From Planctomycetales bacterium (GTDB lineage: Bacteria; Planctomycetota; Planctomycetia; Pirellulales; JAEUIK01): a stretch of DNA of 48,994 nucleotides. The notes under the pieces were generated by a model. That model was not told where the DNA came from, made no database searches, and was given only the letters and a program-made list of their open reading frames with translations. Positions 1-9,039 of this stretch are shown one piece after another. The stretch's first letter is position 1; every line of letters starts with the position of its first letter. Made by a program: the position numbers and the translations under genes. The DNA lies in NCBI GenBank assembly GCA_020426575.1, contig JAGQPT010000004.1:1-48994 (forward strand). The letters are read 5' to 3'.

Positions 1-1413
1 AGCGGTTTTCCAGGCCCGCCGTGGCGATGGTTCGGGCCCCGTCATCAGCGCGGCTGTCCCGACACCGGCCAACACCCAGACCGCCGGTACCCAACTGTGC
101 AGGAAGCGACTCTTGCGATTGGGGTGGTTCATCGTGAGCAGGCAAGAGAACAGCACGAACACCACGATCGCCAATGCCGCGCGCCGGCGAAACAAAGTGC
201 AACAGCCGAGCGTGGCGGCCACGAGGACGACGGCCGCCGCCAGCGGCACCGCGTGGTAGGTGCCGGCGAACTCGCTGGCGTAGTATTGTGCCGCGGCCAC
301 GACGTTGCCGTCGCTGTTGACACCGTTGCGCGGGCTGAGAAACCAGATGAAATAGCCGAGCCGCTTCGGCAGCAGAAACCACAACAACACGGGCAATCCG
401 TGCCAAAGCGCCATTTTCCTTGTCGTGGGCGCGAGTCGCTGCCAGATTTGCCGGCCCTCGGTGGGCCACGCCATCGCAACCCGCAACACGGCGACGATCA
501 ACGTGACGTGCAGCAAGTTGTCGCTCCGGGCGGAAAAAACGATTTCGCGCCCTGCGAATGCAACAGACAAGCCACCGCAGATCACGACGACCGCGGACAG
601 CAACAGCAGCGCGGACACGAGCCACGTGAGTGGGTTCTTCGCCTGGGTGAGCCACCAACCGCCGTTGCGCAACGCCGTCAGTCCGGCGGCAACCACTGCC
701 AAGGCCCGCTGGCGCAAAAGCCACAGCGTGTGGCCGCTGAGGGCGCCGGCCACTAACAGCCAATAGTTGTATTTCAGAAAAAACAGCAGTACGAGGGCAA
801 CGGCCAGGGCGCGGACGCCGCCGTCGAAACAGCGAAACCGCACGTACAGATAGAGGCACGTCATCGAGAGGCAGGCGCCAAGCGATTCGAGCATCAGATC
901 GGTGGCAAAGGCACGGTGGCCCGGACTGCCCAGGGCAAAACCCGCGGCGACGAAGCCGGCAAGATTCGCGGCAAACACGCTCGACCGATCGAATGTCCGC
1001 ACCGTCGCCCGTGTCAGCAGGAAAATCACGACGCAAGTTGTGGTCCAGGCGACGAGGTTCGGCAGCACCGCGACGCGAAAGTCGGGGCCGGCGAAAGTGA
1101 CAACCGCTCCCACGAGCAGGGCGTGTAGCGGCGGCCACGTGCGGATGTGCCGAAGATCGTCGAACAGCGACGGCATATTGAAGTGGCGAACGTCGTCGGC
1201 CAGGGCGAGGGCCACGCCGTAGTGATAGTTGCGGTCGTGGTCGAGTCCGGCCCAGAGGCGGTCCGCGTCGCGCCAGAACGCCACGTAGACAAATACGGCC
1301 GTCACGACGGCGACGAGAATGACCAACGCCAAGCAGAGACGATCGACGACTGGTCTCGCATGCGCAGCGTTGTCGAGAATGGCGACATCCGTGCCGCCGC
1401 TGGTCACAGCCAT
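1..1413 (-). CDS. GT-C (PMT/ArnT-like) membrane glycosyltransferase, 3' end beyond window
   Basis: This is a polytopic membrane protein of the dolichyl-phosphate-mannose/ArnT type, which moves sugars from lipid-linked donors on the outer face of the inner membrane. I translated the minus strand from ATG at 1413: 471 codons stay open to the window edge, so the C-terminus is missing. After a short cytoplasmic N-terminus comes a membrane segment (LALVILVAVVTAVFVYVAF). An acidic first loop follows (WAGLDHDRNYHYG), in the place where GT-C enzymes carry their catalytic acidic residues, and then many further hydrophobic helices. The gene starts 12 bp after the stop of the VanZ-like gene, so the two are probably cotranscribed. 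The acceptor is unknown. The long plus-strand frames over this region are antisense shadows. Confidence 0.75.
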   Translation of the reverse strand, partial: MAVTSGGTDVAILDNAAHARPVVDRLCLALVILVAVVTAVFVYVAFWRDADRLWAGLDHDRNYHYGVALALADDVRHFNMPSLFDDLRHIRTWPPLHALLVGAVVTFAGPDFRVAVLPNLVAWTTTCVVIFLLTRATVRTFDRSSVFAANLAGFVAAGFALGSPGHRAFATDLMLESLGACLSMTCLYLYVRFRCFDGGVRALAVALVLLFFLKYNYWLLVAGALSGHTLWLLRQRALAVVAAGLTALRNGGWWLTQAKNPLTWLVSALLLLSAVVVICGGLSVAFAGREIVFSARSDNLLHVTLIVAVLRVAMAWPTEGRQIWQRLAPTTRKMALWHGLPVLLWFLLPKRLGYFIWFLSPRNGVNSDGNVVAAAQYYASEFAGTYHAVPLAAAVVLVAATLGCCTLFRRRAALAIVVFVLFSCLLTMNHPNRKSRFLHSWVPAVWVLAGVGTAALMTGPEPSPRRAWKTA

Positions 1414-1425
1414 GTCACCATCATC

Positions 1426-1917
1426 TCATCCCTGAGCTTCGATCTGCGCGGCGTTACCGGTGGAAATCCCCGCCGAGGTACCGCTACCTTGGGAAGTTGA
1501 GTTCGCCCCCAACCGGCGAAAGAAGAAGCAGGCGATCGCCAGTCCCGCGATCGTACCGATCACGTCGGCGACCCAGTCGGTCCAATCGGCGATGCGGTGG
1601 AAATACGGTTGCGTCACCTCGTCGAACACGCCGTAGAACGCGATCACCAGCATGATGCCGAGCGCAACGCGCAAGACCGAGGGAGCCCGCCGGCTCAAAT
1701 GCACCGCGCCGAAAACCAACACGGCCAGCACCAGGTATGCGGAGAAGTGAAGAAACTTGTCAAAGTGCTGAGGCGCGCCGTAGCGGCGGAACTCGACCTT
1801 TGGCCAATGGGTGCTGATGAACATTACGATCCAATACACGGCCGCGAGCAGGACAAATAGACGGGCGCCGCCCCCCTCGCCAACTCGAGAATCCGCTCTA
1901 CTCGATGCGTTTGCCAT
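1426..1917 (-). CDS. VanZ-like family membrane protein
   Basis: A 163-aa protein with four predicted membrane helices and the VanZ-family pattern: an early DKFLHFSAY motif and, later, YGVFDEVTQPYFHRIADW followed by a helix and a basic C-terminus. VanZ-like domains are linked to glycopeptide tolerance in enterococci, but in planctomycetes the function of these small proteins is unknown. I chose ATG at 1917 because the extension back to 1962 (beginning MCYHFNVTNS) is not family-like; neither start has a clear ribosome binding site. It lies just upstream of the GT-C gene and is probably in the same transcript. Confidence 0.8.
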   Translation of the reverse strand: MANASSRADSRVGEGGGARLFVLLAAVYWIVMFISTHWPKVEFRRYGAPQHFDKFLHFSAYLVLAVLVFGAVHLSRRAPSVLRVALGIMLVIAFYGVFDEVTQPYFHRIADWTDWVADVIGTIAGLAIACFFFRRLGANSTSQGSGTSAGISTGNAAQIEAQG

Positions 1918-2243
1918 GCGATGCCAGTCAACTGAGTTCGTAACGTTGAAATGATAACACACCGGCGCCGGACGGGGCGGCTAACATCTCCACGCCGTTG
2001 CCACGCCGACTATTGTACCCCGTCGTGATCGGCGAGCCGACGCCAGTCCCCCGGGGCGGATCCCGACTCAGACACCGTCGGGCGGCATCGTAGGACAACA
2101 TCCCGGATGGGGCAACCGCCGTTAAGCGAATCTTCAAGGCGTCGCCGCCGTGCCAGCAAGCCGACACAAGCATGGCATAATTAGCGGTGTCGAGTCGCGG
2201 GGTCGCTAGAAACGCGCGAAACGGCAAGATGCCACCGGCGGAG
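1918..2243. other. Intergenic region, no supported feature
   Basis: This 326-bp gap lies between the TPR gene and the VanZ-like gene. It contains one open frame of 99 codons on the minus strand (1928-2227), but its composition and lack of recognisable motifs do not support a gene. I see no terminator hairpin with a T-tract, no repeat and no RNA gene. Confidence 0.5.
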
Positions 2244-4031
2244 TTAGTTCGACGGTCGCCCCGCGGCCGCGTCCCCTTCTTCGACCGCCTGCCGCAGCGC
2301 CCGGCTCAGCGGATCGTCTGCAACATCGGGTAGCAACGGCGTGCTGGCAGCACGCGGTCGTGTTGACGACGTCGTGGGGGGCCCTGTGCGTTCGACGGCT
2401 GCAGGGGAGTCGGGGCCGCCTTCGTACGTCGGGGGACCAACGACTTTGCGCCGTGATTCGTGACGGGCAGGTTCGTGCGCGTCATATTCGTCAGGATCGG
2501 CGTAGGGGCCGGGCTGACGCAGGTCCGCAGGAATGTCAAACTGGTCGCCCGGCTGTCGTAGTTCGACGTCAGGACTCGCCGTATCGGCGCTGCCGTAAGG
2601 ATTGCGAGCACTGCGGAACGTTGGCGGCCCCGATTGAATAGCAGGTTCACCATTGACCGTCCCCTGCACGACGGCGCCGGGGCCCCCCTGTGGACGAGGG
2701 CCCCCAGGCATCACCTGCTGCTGTGGAACTCCCAGGCCGTATGCCGGCGCGGGATCGTCGGCACGCGGTGGTTCAGCCGGCGGTGTGTAACGTGGCGCCG
2801 TGGCAACGCCATGGGCAGGCGGCGCGGCACTCCGCGCCACTCGCTGCGACACACCCCCATCGGCCGGTCCGGCAATTCCCCGATCCGGAGAGTACGACTC
2901 GTGGGCGAGCGAACCTCGCGGAGGATAGGCCGTGTCGCCCTCTTGAGCCAGCGGCGCGCCAACTTGGTCCGACAACATGCTCAAAGCAATGCGGGCTTCT
3001 TCGAATTGAGGATCGAGCTGCCAGGCGGTGCGAAAATATTCGATCGCCTCGTCGGTTCGACCCCGCTCTTTGAGCAAAAAGCCAAGCGAATAATGCGCGA
3101 TGGCCGGTGGATGCACGGCCTGCAACTGCATGAGCGCCTGATTGGTTTGACCACTGTCGACAAGGAATGTCGCAAGATTATTGCGGTAAAGGTCGCGATC
3201 GGGCGCAAGCGCCACGGCGCGGTTCATCGCGCGAATCGCTTCGCGGCTGTTCCGCCGTTTCGCTTGAAACATCCCCAGGTCGTTCCAGGCCATCGCCTCT
3301 TCGGGGTGATGCTTTGTCGCATCGACAAAGAGTTTGAGGGCCTCGTCGTCGTTACCTTCTCGTTCGCGCAGGCGTGCCAGCCCCGTGGTGGCAAGCAAAT
3401 GGTGCGGTTCGACTTCGAGCGCCCGCTGATAACTCTCGATCGCCTTGGGGAGGTTTTCCTCGGCCTCCTGGCGGCGGGCCACGATCACGTACACATCGGG
3501 ACCGACCGTTGACTTGGAGAACACGGACACGGCGTCGTCGGGCAGCGAGTCGGACGATTTGCCGAAAAGCGAAAAGGGCTTTTTGCCGGCGCCGCTAGCC
3601 GGGGCCGCGTCTTTCTTGCTAAAGGCCGACTTGATGCCAGTGACAAACCCCGAACCGGCGACCGCCGAAGTCAGTTTTTTGAACCCAGTCGGCTCGCCCT
3701 GGGGCTCCGGATAGCCGATCCGCGGCGAAACCACGCCGGTGCTGGAAAAGTCCGACTGCATTTCGCTGTACGACTTTTCAAAGGGGGCGGGCGGCGGTGC
3801 GTCTTTCTTGCCCGTGAAAAGCGATATCATGCGACTGGAAAACGTCTCGCCGGAATCGGCGCTCGACGCAGCACGTCCCCCGAGTGTCTGGGCAAAACTT
3901 GGCGAACGGGTGACGGCCATGAAAGTCGTCGCGGCGAGGAGGATCGCCGTAGCGGATGCGGCACGTCGGCAGGTGACGCGACGTCGCACGTCTGCCGTGG
4001 CGCGTCCGTGATCGTTGCTCGTTGCGCGCAT
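2244..4031 (-). CDS. Exported tetratricopeptide-repeat protein, TadD-like
   Basis: A 595-aa protein whose N-terminus carries a signal-like hydrophobic stretch (SATAILLAATTFMAV) ending at SFAQ. Residues about 190-350 hold four to five TPR units (for example PKAIESYQRALEVEPHH and EAIRAMNRAVALAP). The long proline- and glycine-rich C-terminal half is of low complexity. TPR lipoproteins called TadD assist secretin assembly in Tad systems, so the position at the end of the Tad locus supports a pilus-assembly role. The frame stays open upstream to 4565, but that part would overlap the preceding gene and reads as arginine-rich noise, so I start at ATG 4031, just before the signal sequence. A terminator at 4337-4376 separates it from the upstream Tad genes, so it probably has its own promoter. 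Confidence 0.75.
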   Translation of the reverse strand: MRATSNDHGRATADVRRRVTCRRAASATAILLAATTFMAVTRSPSFAQTLGGRAASSADSGETFSSRMISLFTGKKDAPPPAPFEKSYSEMQSDFSSTGVVSPRIGYPEPQGEPTGFKKLTSAVAGSGFVTGIKSAFSKKDAAPASGAGKKPFSLFGKSSDSLPDDAVSVFSKSTVGPDVYVIVARRQEAEENLPKAIESYQRALEVEPHHLLATTGLARLREREGNDDEALKLFVDATKHHPEEAMAWNDLGMFQAKRRNSREAIRAMNRAVALAPDRDLYRNNLATFLVDSGQTNQALMQLQAVHPPAIAHYSLGFLLKERGRTDEAIEYFRTAWQLDPQFEEARIALSMLSDQVGAPLAQEGDTAYPPRGSLAHESYSPDRGIAGPADGGVSQRVARSAAPPAHGVATAPRYTPPAEPPRADDPAPAYGLGVPQQQVMPGGPRPQGGPGAVVQGTVNGEPAIQSGPPTFRSARNPYGSADTASPDVELRQPGDQFDIPADLRQPGPYADPDEYDAHEPARHESRRKVVGPPTYEGGPDSPAAVERTGPPTTSSTRPRAASTPLLPDVADDPLSRALRQAVEEGDAAAGRPSN

Positions 4032-4336
4032 GAGTCGGGGCAGCCGGGCTGAGAAAAACGGTGAAGCGGCGGTACGACCGGTCGACCGCCACGCGGATGT
4101 TCTCGCCCTATTGATCGACGTGCCGGCACGGACGTCTGTAGCGATTCTGCCGGTTTGTGACGGTTCGAGTGAGATTGCCGGCCGCTGGCGATCGGTGCCG
4201 TCACGAGGCGATAGCGACAACGGCGAGCACGGCCATGACTCTGATACGAGCACTATCACGACGGTGGTGCAAGCACACTGGTCCGGGCCGTGGGTGCGGC
4301 TGGAGCCGTCTGTGAGCAACGAAAAACGCTCAACAA

Positions 4337-4376
4337 CAAAAAGACCCGTGCCCCGCCGGTGTGGCAGAGGCACGGG
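4337..4376 (-). terminator. Rho-independent terminator after the 4429-4998 gene
   Basis: On the minus strand the perfect 8-bp stem CCCGTGCC/GGCACGGG (4369-4376 and 4345-4352) with a 16-nt loop is followed by TCTTTTTGTTGTT. It begins about 53 bp past the stop of the small exported protein, so it should end transcription of the main Tad operon before the TPR gene. Confidence 0.8.
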
Positions 4377-4428
4377 TATGTAAGGTTCAACAGCGAATCG
4401 GGCCGTGCGGCAGAGCCGCTGGCCGCGG

Positions 4429-4998
4429 TCAGTTGAGTCCCTGTCGCGACGGCAGTCGGGGGTTCGGCATCGACTTGTCCCACTGGCGTTCGATCGAATC
4501 GATGCGGTCGGCGGGCCAGCCGCGAACGCCGTCGGACGTTTCGACGACCTGCGGCGGCGAGGCATCGAGCGTCAGCGAATCGATATATGAACGGACCGAG
4601 TCGAGCCGTTCTTCCGTGGCGGCGGGGTCACCGGCCTGCTCGACGAACACCGTGCGATACGGCTCGTTGGCATGGTTGGCGATCCAGAAGATCCGCATCC
4701 GACCGGCTTCCGTCAGCTCGGCGGAGTTTTCCTGGAAGTGGTGCGAGCCCAGCGTATTCTGCTGCCGCCAGCCCTTGGCGATCATGATGGCAAACGGCTC
4801 GCGGACCGCCTGCTTATCTTCGTGATAGTACGGCTCGGGCCAATCCCGATTCATCTCATAGCCGCGGCAGATACTGTCATACGCGTAGGCAATGTCGCAT
4901 TTCAGGCGTGCAAACCAATCGCCCCGGGCCGACGGAACGTTCATTGCACCGGTTGCAACGACGCCGACGGCGATCGACAAAGACCAAATGTAACGCAT
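4429..4998 (-). CDS. Small exported protein of unknown function in the Tad locus
   Basis: A 189-aa protein starting at ATG 4998, behind a good ribosome binding site (AAGGGGAACGCG). Residues 1-26 form a signal peptide (IWSLSIAVGVVATGA, cleavage near SARG). The mature part is rich in Trp, Tyr and acidic residues, with no membrane helix. The stretch SAELTEAGRMRIFWIANHA followed by TVFVEQAG and a SYIDSL segment is faintly like the OmpA/peptidoglycan-binding fold (search for a periplasmic anchor), but I cannot assign it. It lies downstream of tadC on the same strand and just before a terminator, which suggests it is the last gene of the Tad transcript. Confidence 0.75.
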   Translation of the reverse strand: MRYIWSLSIAVGVVATGAMNVPSARGDWFARLKCDIAYAYDSICRGYEMNRDWPEPYYHEDKQAVREPFAIMIAKGWRQQNTLGSHHFQENSAELTEAGRMRIFWIANHANEPYRTVFVEQAGDPAATEERLDSVRSYIDSLTLDASPPQVVETSDGVRGWPADRIDSIERQWDKSMPNPRLPSRQGLN

Positions 4999-5218
4999 CG
5001 CGTTCCCCTTGTGTCGTGACGGTCGCGCACCGTGCGCGCGATCCGAAGGCGCCAGTGCGGCCGAGTCCGTGCCCGATCCCGGTTTCCTCCCGGGGGCGCC
5101 GGACTTGGCTACCGTTTCTATTTATCGGCAGCAGGGGGCGATGGCTGGAAGCCGTTTTCCGCCTCTTATCCAATTACCGCAATTTGCCGTTTGCGACGGT
5201 TGGAGGAAGCGACGCAGA

Positions 5219-6205
5219 CTAGCCCGACATCGAGGGGAACAGTTGCCGTACCATCGTGATGGCCGCCGGTCCGACGAGCACCACGAAAATACCGGGGAAA
5301 ATGAAGATCACCAGGGGAAAGATGAGCTTCACGGCGGTCTTGGCGGCTTTTTCCTCGGCAATCTGGCTGCGGCGCGTCCGCATCGCGTCGCTCTGCACAC
5401 GCAGCGCCTGGGCGATGCTCGTGCCGAACTTCTCGGCCTGGATCAGGATCCGCGTCAAGGCGCGCACGTCGTCGACGCCGGTACGGACGCCGAGTTCATG
5501 GAGCACTTCGTTACGGGGTCGCCCCATCTGCAACTGGAAGTTTGCCAGCGCGAATTCCGAGGCGATCACGGGAGTGGAATTTGTCATCTCTTCGCTCACC
5601 TTGCGCATAGCCTGGTCGAGGCCGAGACCGGCTTCGACGCAGACAACAAGCAGGTCGAGCGCGTCGGGCAGTCCGAGGAAAATTGCCTGGCGACGTTGAT
5701 GCGAGATGAACGTCACGGCGAGTTCCGGCAGGTAGAAGAACCCGCCGGCAATCAGCACCGTGCCGACAAGCGCCTTTTGGCTGAAGCCGTACATCACCGA
5801 TAGCGAGGAACCGCCGATCAGCAGGCCGCCCAACAGCAGCGCGATTTTCAGCCCGAGGAAGATGCTCGGCGCCGACTCGCCACGGAAGCCGGCCGAGCTG
5901 AGCCGTTGTTTGAGCCTGTTGGCTTCAAGCTCACTCTTCGGCTGCAGCGGTTTGGCCAGAGTTGGCGAAGCCTTTTCGAGCACCTTGGCGACGGCGTCCG
6001 ATTTGCCGGGAACTTTCCCTCCCGGCTTGTCGGAGTCGCGGTTGCGACGACGGTACGGATCGCGAATCTCTTCGAGACGTTCGGTGGCGCGGTTGGAACC
6101 GCCCGCGATCATGCTCAACACCCACCAGGCACCAACGGCAAACAGGCCGAACAGCGCAAACGGCAGCAACGACTCGAAATCGATCAATGACGATGTGGCG
6201 AACAC
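5219..6205 (-). CDS. tadC: Type II secretion F-domain protein TadC
   Basis: A 328-aa inner-membrane platform protein of the Tad (type IVc) pilus. It has an N-terminal membrane helix (LLPFALFGLFAVGAWW), a charged linker, a paired helix region around residues 110-155, and the T2SSF domain with the family pattern LPDALDLLVVCVEAGLGLD. It ends with a hydrophobic pair (KLIFPLVIFIFPGIFVVLVGP). The start is GTG at 6205, 7 bp after the tadB stop, which points to translational coupling. TadC works with TadB as a heteromeric platform that couples the CpaF ATPase to pilin extraction. Confidence 0.92.
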   Translation of the reverse strand: MFATSSLIDFESLLPFALFGLFAVGAWWVLSMIAGGSNRATERLEEIRDPYRRRNRDSDKPGGKVPGKSDAVAKVLEKASPTLAKPLQPKSELEANRLKQRLSSAGFRGESAPSIFLGLKIALLLGGLLIGGSSLSVMYGFSQKALVGTVLIAGGFFYLPELAVTFISHQRRQAIFLGLPDALDLLVVCVEAGLGLDQAMRKVSEEMTNSTPVIASEFALANFQLQMGRPRNEVLHELGVRTGVDDVRALTRILIQAEKFGTSIAQALRVQSDAMRTRRSQIAEEKAAKTAVKLIFPLVIFIFPGIFVVLVGPAAITMVRQLFPSMSG

Positions 6206-6212
6206 GGCTCTG

Positions 6213-7181
6213 TCACACCTTAATGCTGATGATTTTCTTGATCACGATGGCCCCTAACAACTGCAGAACCACACCACCGGCCAACATCTGTTTGCCCATG
6301 GGATCCTGGAAAAGCGGCATAATGTAGTCCGGATTCAGCCGATACACGGCCAGGAACAACACCGGCGGCAGGGCCAACAGCACGACGCCGGAAAGCCGGC
6401 CTTCACCGGTGAGCGCTTGAATCTGCCCGTAGATCTTGAAGCGGGCGCGAATCAGGCTGGCGATCTTATCGAGGATCTCGGCCAGGTCACCACCCGTCTG
6501 CCGCTGCAGAATCACAGCGGTCGAGAAGAAGCTGAGGTCGAGGTTGGGCACGCGGTCCGTCATGCCACGCATGGCCTCGTCCAACGGCACGCCGAGGTTT
6601 TGCTCTTCAAAACAACGCCCAAATTCAGTGGCGATCGGGTCGCTCATTTCCTGGCCGACCATGTGAAAGCCAGACTGCAAACTTTGGCCGGCTCGCAGCG
6701 ATCGAGCCATCAAGTCGAGGGCATCGGGCAACTGTGAAGCGAATTTCTTCATGCGGCGGCGGCGGCGAAACAACAGCCATAGGAACGGCAACACGCCGGC
6801 CATCGCAGCCATGAAAGGCATCAACGCCAGTGGAATCCCGGAGGCGATGCTCACGGCGCCACCAGCCACGGCCAACCCGCCGCTGAGTCCAAAGAAGGTC
6901 GGTGCTGTAAGGTTCGTGTTGGCCTGCTGAAACAACAGCCGCAGCCGGGCGAACCGCGTCACCAGCGTCTCGAAAAATCCGTGCCCCCCGTCGAGCGACT
7001 CATACAGGGCGGCCTCGCGCGCTTTGAGCTTGGCCGCGTTTTTGGTGCGCTCCGGGTCGATGATCATCCCCAACCGCTCTTCGACCTTCCCCTCGCGACT
7101 ACCGAGGGCGTAGACGGCCACGGCACCAATCAGTGCGGAGACGCCGACGAAGGCGGCGATGGTAATCATAAACGGGCTCAT
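6213..7181 (-). CDS. tadB: Type II secretion F-domain protein TadB
   Basis: A 322-aa inner-membrane platform protein. It begins with a membrane helix (MITIAAFVGVSALIGAVAVYAL) and a charged region, followed by two hydrophobic segments around residues 95-140. The T2SSF domain carries LPDALDLMARSLRAGQSLQ and GGDLAEILDKIASLIR, both typical of TadB. The last helices are LSGVVLLALPPVLFLAVY and a C-terminal hydrophobic tail. It starts at ATG 7181 and lies upstream of tadC with a 7-bp gap and about 93 bp after the cpaF stop. Confidence 0.92.
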   Translation of the reverse strand: MSPFMITIAAFVGVSALIGAVAVYALGSREGKVEERLGMIIDPERTKNAAKLKAREAALYESLDGGHGFFETLVTRFARLRLLFQQANTNLTAPTFFGLSGGLAVAGGAVSIASGIPLALMPFMAAMAGVLPFLWLLFRRRRRMKKFASQLPDALDLMARSLRAGQSLQSGFHMVGQEMSDPIATEFGRCFEEQNLGVPLDEAMRGMTDRVPNLDLSFFSTAVILQRQTGGDLAEILDKIASLIRARFKIYGQIQALTGEGRLSGVVLLALPPVLFLAVYRLNPDYIMPLFQDPMGKQMLAGGVVLQLLGAIVIKKIISIKV

Positions 7182-7274
7182 CGTTGTACTCAGCCTGCTT
7201 TAGCGTTGTTGGCGGTGGTGAATTAGTCCGTGCACGGGGAAGAGCCGACGCCGGTCGCGGTAGCACGACGAGGG

Positions 7275-8648
7275 TCAGTCCTCCATGAGCGTGCGCTGGC
7301 GGAAAATGCTTGCCGGTAGGCGCACGCCTGCGGCCTCGAGTCGGTCCATGAACGTGGGGCGAATCCCGGTGGCGTGGAAGCGGCCGTAAGCCCGACCGCT
7401 TTCGTCGATCCCCATTTTCTCGAAGCGAAAGATGTCCTGCATGACGATCGTGTCTTGTTCCATGCCGACCACTTCGCTGATATGCGTGATTTTGCGGGGG
7501 CCGCCCTGCAATCGGTTCGCCTGAATAATCAGGTCAACGGCACTGGCGACTTGCGAACGCATGGCTTTGAGCGGCAGCTCGAAGCCGGCCATCGTGATCA
7601 TCGTTTCGATACGGGCCAGGCCGTCACGTGGCGTGTTGGCGTGGATCGTCGTCAACGACCCTTCGTGACCGGTGTTCATCGCCTGAAGCATGTCGAGTGT
7701 TTCCGGTCCACGACATTCGCCGATGATGATGCGTTCGGGACGCATACGCAGGGCGTTGCGCACCAGGTCGGTCGCCGTCACGGCGCCCTTGCCTTCGATG
7801 TTCGGCGGGCGGGTTTCCAGGCGCACGACGTGGTCTTGCTGCAACTGCAGTTCCGCCGCGTCTTCGATCGTGACGATACGATCCTTGTTCGAGATGAAGC
7901 TCGACAGCGTGTTCAGCAGCGTCGTCTTACCGGAGCCGGTACCACCGGAGATGATGATGTTCAATTTCGCCTTGATCGCGCCCTCGAGCAGCATCACCAT
8001 CTCGGGCGTGAAGGCCTTGTAGTTGAGCAGGTCTTCAAGCTTGAGCGGATTGGCACCAAAACGGCGGATCGAAACCGAGGCTCCGTCAAGCGCCAGTGGC
8101 GGAATGATCGCGTTCACACGAGAGCCGTCCGGCAATCGGGCGTCGACCATCGGCGAGACTTCGTCGACGCGACGCCCCACCTTCGAGACGATGCGGTCGA
8201 TGATTTGCAGCAGGTGGTCGTTGTCGCGGAACGTGACGTTCGTCTTTTCCATCACGCCTTTGCGTTCCACGTAAATGCTCTTGGGACCGTTGATGAGGAT
8301 ATCGCTGATCGACGCGTCCTTGAGCAACAATTCGAGCGGCCCAAGACCGAACGTTTCGTCCAACACCTCTTCGACGAGCTTGTCGCGCTCGGCACGGTTG
8401 AGCAGCGTGTCTTCCGTGTCGCAAAGGTGCTCGACGACGAGGCGGATTTCGCGTCGGAGCGTATCCCCTTCGAGTTCGCCGACGCGCGAAAGGTCGAGCT
8501 TGTCTACGAGCTTGCCGTGGATACGTCGCTTGAGCTGTTCGTAGTCTTGCTCTTTCGTCGCTTCCGGTGTGCGTGTGGTAGCCATGGGAGTCTGTGCTTG
8601 ATAACCCGCGGTGTTTGGTTTTTGCCCGGCGTTGGCGGGAGCCATCAT
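7275..8648 (-). CDS. cpaF: CpaF/TadA secretion ATPase
   Basis: A 457-aa hexameric VirB11/TadA-type ATPase that powers Flp pilus assembly. The N-terminal part is the family N-domain ([20 protein letters not shown]). The Walker A motif GGTGSGKTT lies near residue 235. The Asp box is followed by [20 protein letters not shown], and the His box is [12 protein letters not shown] start at the ATG pair 8646-8648. The frame remains open to 8720, but that extension (MAHRHTQAT) has no family features, and a later ATG at 8585 is also possible. The preceding cpaE gene ends about 391 bp upstream, an unusually wide gap for this operon. Confidence 0.93.
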   Translation of the reverse strand: MMAPANAGQKPNTAGYQAQTPMATTRTPEATKEQDYEQLKRRIHGKLVDKLDLSRVGELEGDTLRREIRLVVEHLCDTEDTLLNRAERDKLVEEVLDETFGLGPLELLLKDASISDILINGPKSIYVERKGVMEKTNVTFRDNDHLLQIIDRIVSKVGRRVDEVSPMVDARLPDGSRVNAIIPPLALDGASVSIRRFGANPLKLEDLLNYKAFTPEMVMLLEGAIKAKLNIIISGGTGSGKTTLLNTLSSFISNKDRIVTIEDAAELQLQQDHVVRLETRPPNIEGKGAVTATDLVRNALRMRPERIIIGECRGPETLDMLQAMNTGHEGSLTTIHANTPRDGLARIETMITMAGFELPLKAMRSQVASAVDLIIQANRLQGGPRKITHISEVVGMEQDTIVMQDIFRFEKMGIDESGRAYGRFHATGIRPTFMDRLEAAGVRLPASIFRQRTLMED

Positions 8649-9039
8649 CAGCGACTTCTCGCCGCCAGGAAGCTCCGATTGCCCGCTGCACACAGTGGCT
8701 TGCGTGTGTCGATGCGCCAACGGTCAAGAAAACATAGCTCACCTCGTGGCGCCGGGTACAAACAAGTCGAGAAAAGTCCACACGGGTCCACATCGCGCGG
8801 CTTTCAGCGATCGTGTCGATCGTAGGGTGGGGCTGCCGGGCCGGCAGGGCGTTCCGGGGACGATTCACACCCAGTCGCTGAACGGTACGTTCAGTCGCCG
8901 AATGCTTTATCGCTCAAGGCGGAGAACTGGGAGCGGTCCGCGTGCCGGCGAAGAGACTTTCCCCAAATTCGACGCATCACCCGCAGTCGCCGCGCGACGC
9001 TGTCGCGCGGGTTGACGCAAGGTTGTTCGCGAAGACGCG
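8649..9039. other. 391-bp spacer between cpaE and cpaF
   Basis: No supported gene lies here; frames on both strands are arginine-rich shadows. The only structure I see is the GC-rich hairpin at 8990-9010. The spacer could contain a secondary promoter for cpaF-tadB-tadC, but I cannot point to convincing -35/-10 elements. Confidence 0.5.
8990..9010 (-). other. GC-rich perfect hairpin just after cpaE
   Basis: CCGCGCGAC and GTCGCGCGG form a perfect 9-bp stem with a 3-nt loop, centred about 40 bp after the cpaE stop. There is no T-tract, so it is not a standard intrinsic terminator. It could be an mRNA-stabilising 3' hairpin or a Rho-related pause site; by chance a GC-rich genome can also produce such stems. 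Confidence 0.45.

Noticed and set aside
1928-2227. 99-codon minus-strand frame between TPR and VanZ-like genes
   Set aside because: No motifs, no hydrophobic or helical pattern, no ribosome binding site; treated as intergenic.
4032-4565. N-terminal extension of the TPR protein to 4565
   Set aside because: It would overlap the end of the gene at 4429-4998 and cross a terminator; the sequence is Arg/Ser-rich noise. A signal peptide starts after ATG 4031.
7374-8825. 483-codon plus-strand frame opposite cpaF
   Set aside because: It is exactly antisense to the cpaF ATPase and Arg/His-rich, a typical shadow in GC-rich DNA. The minus strand has all ATPase motifs.
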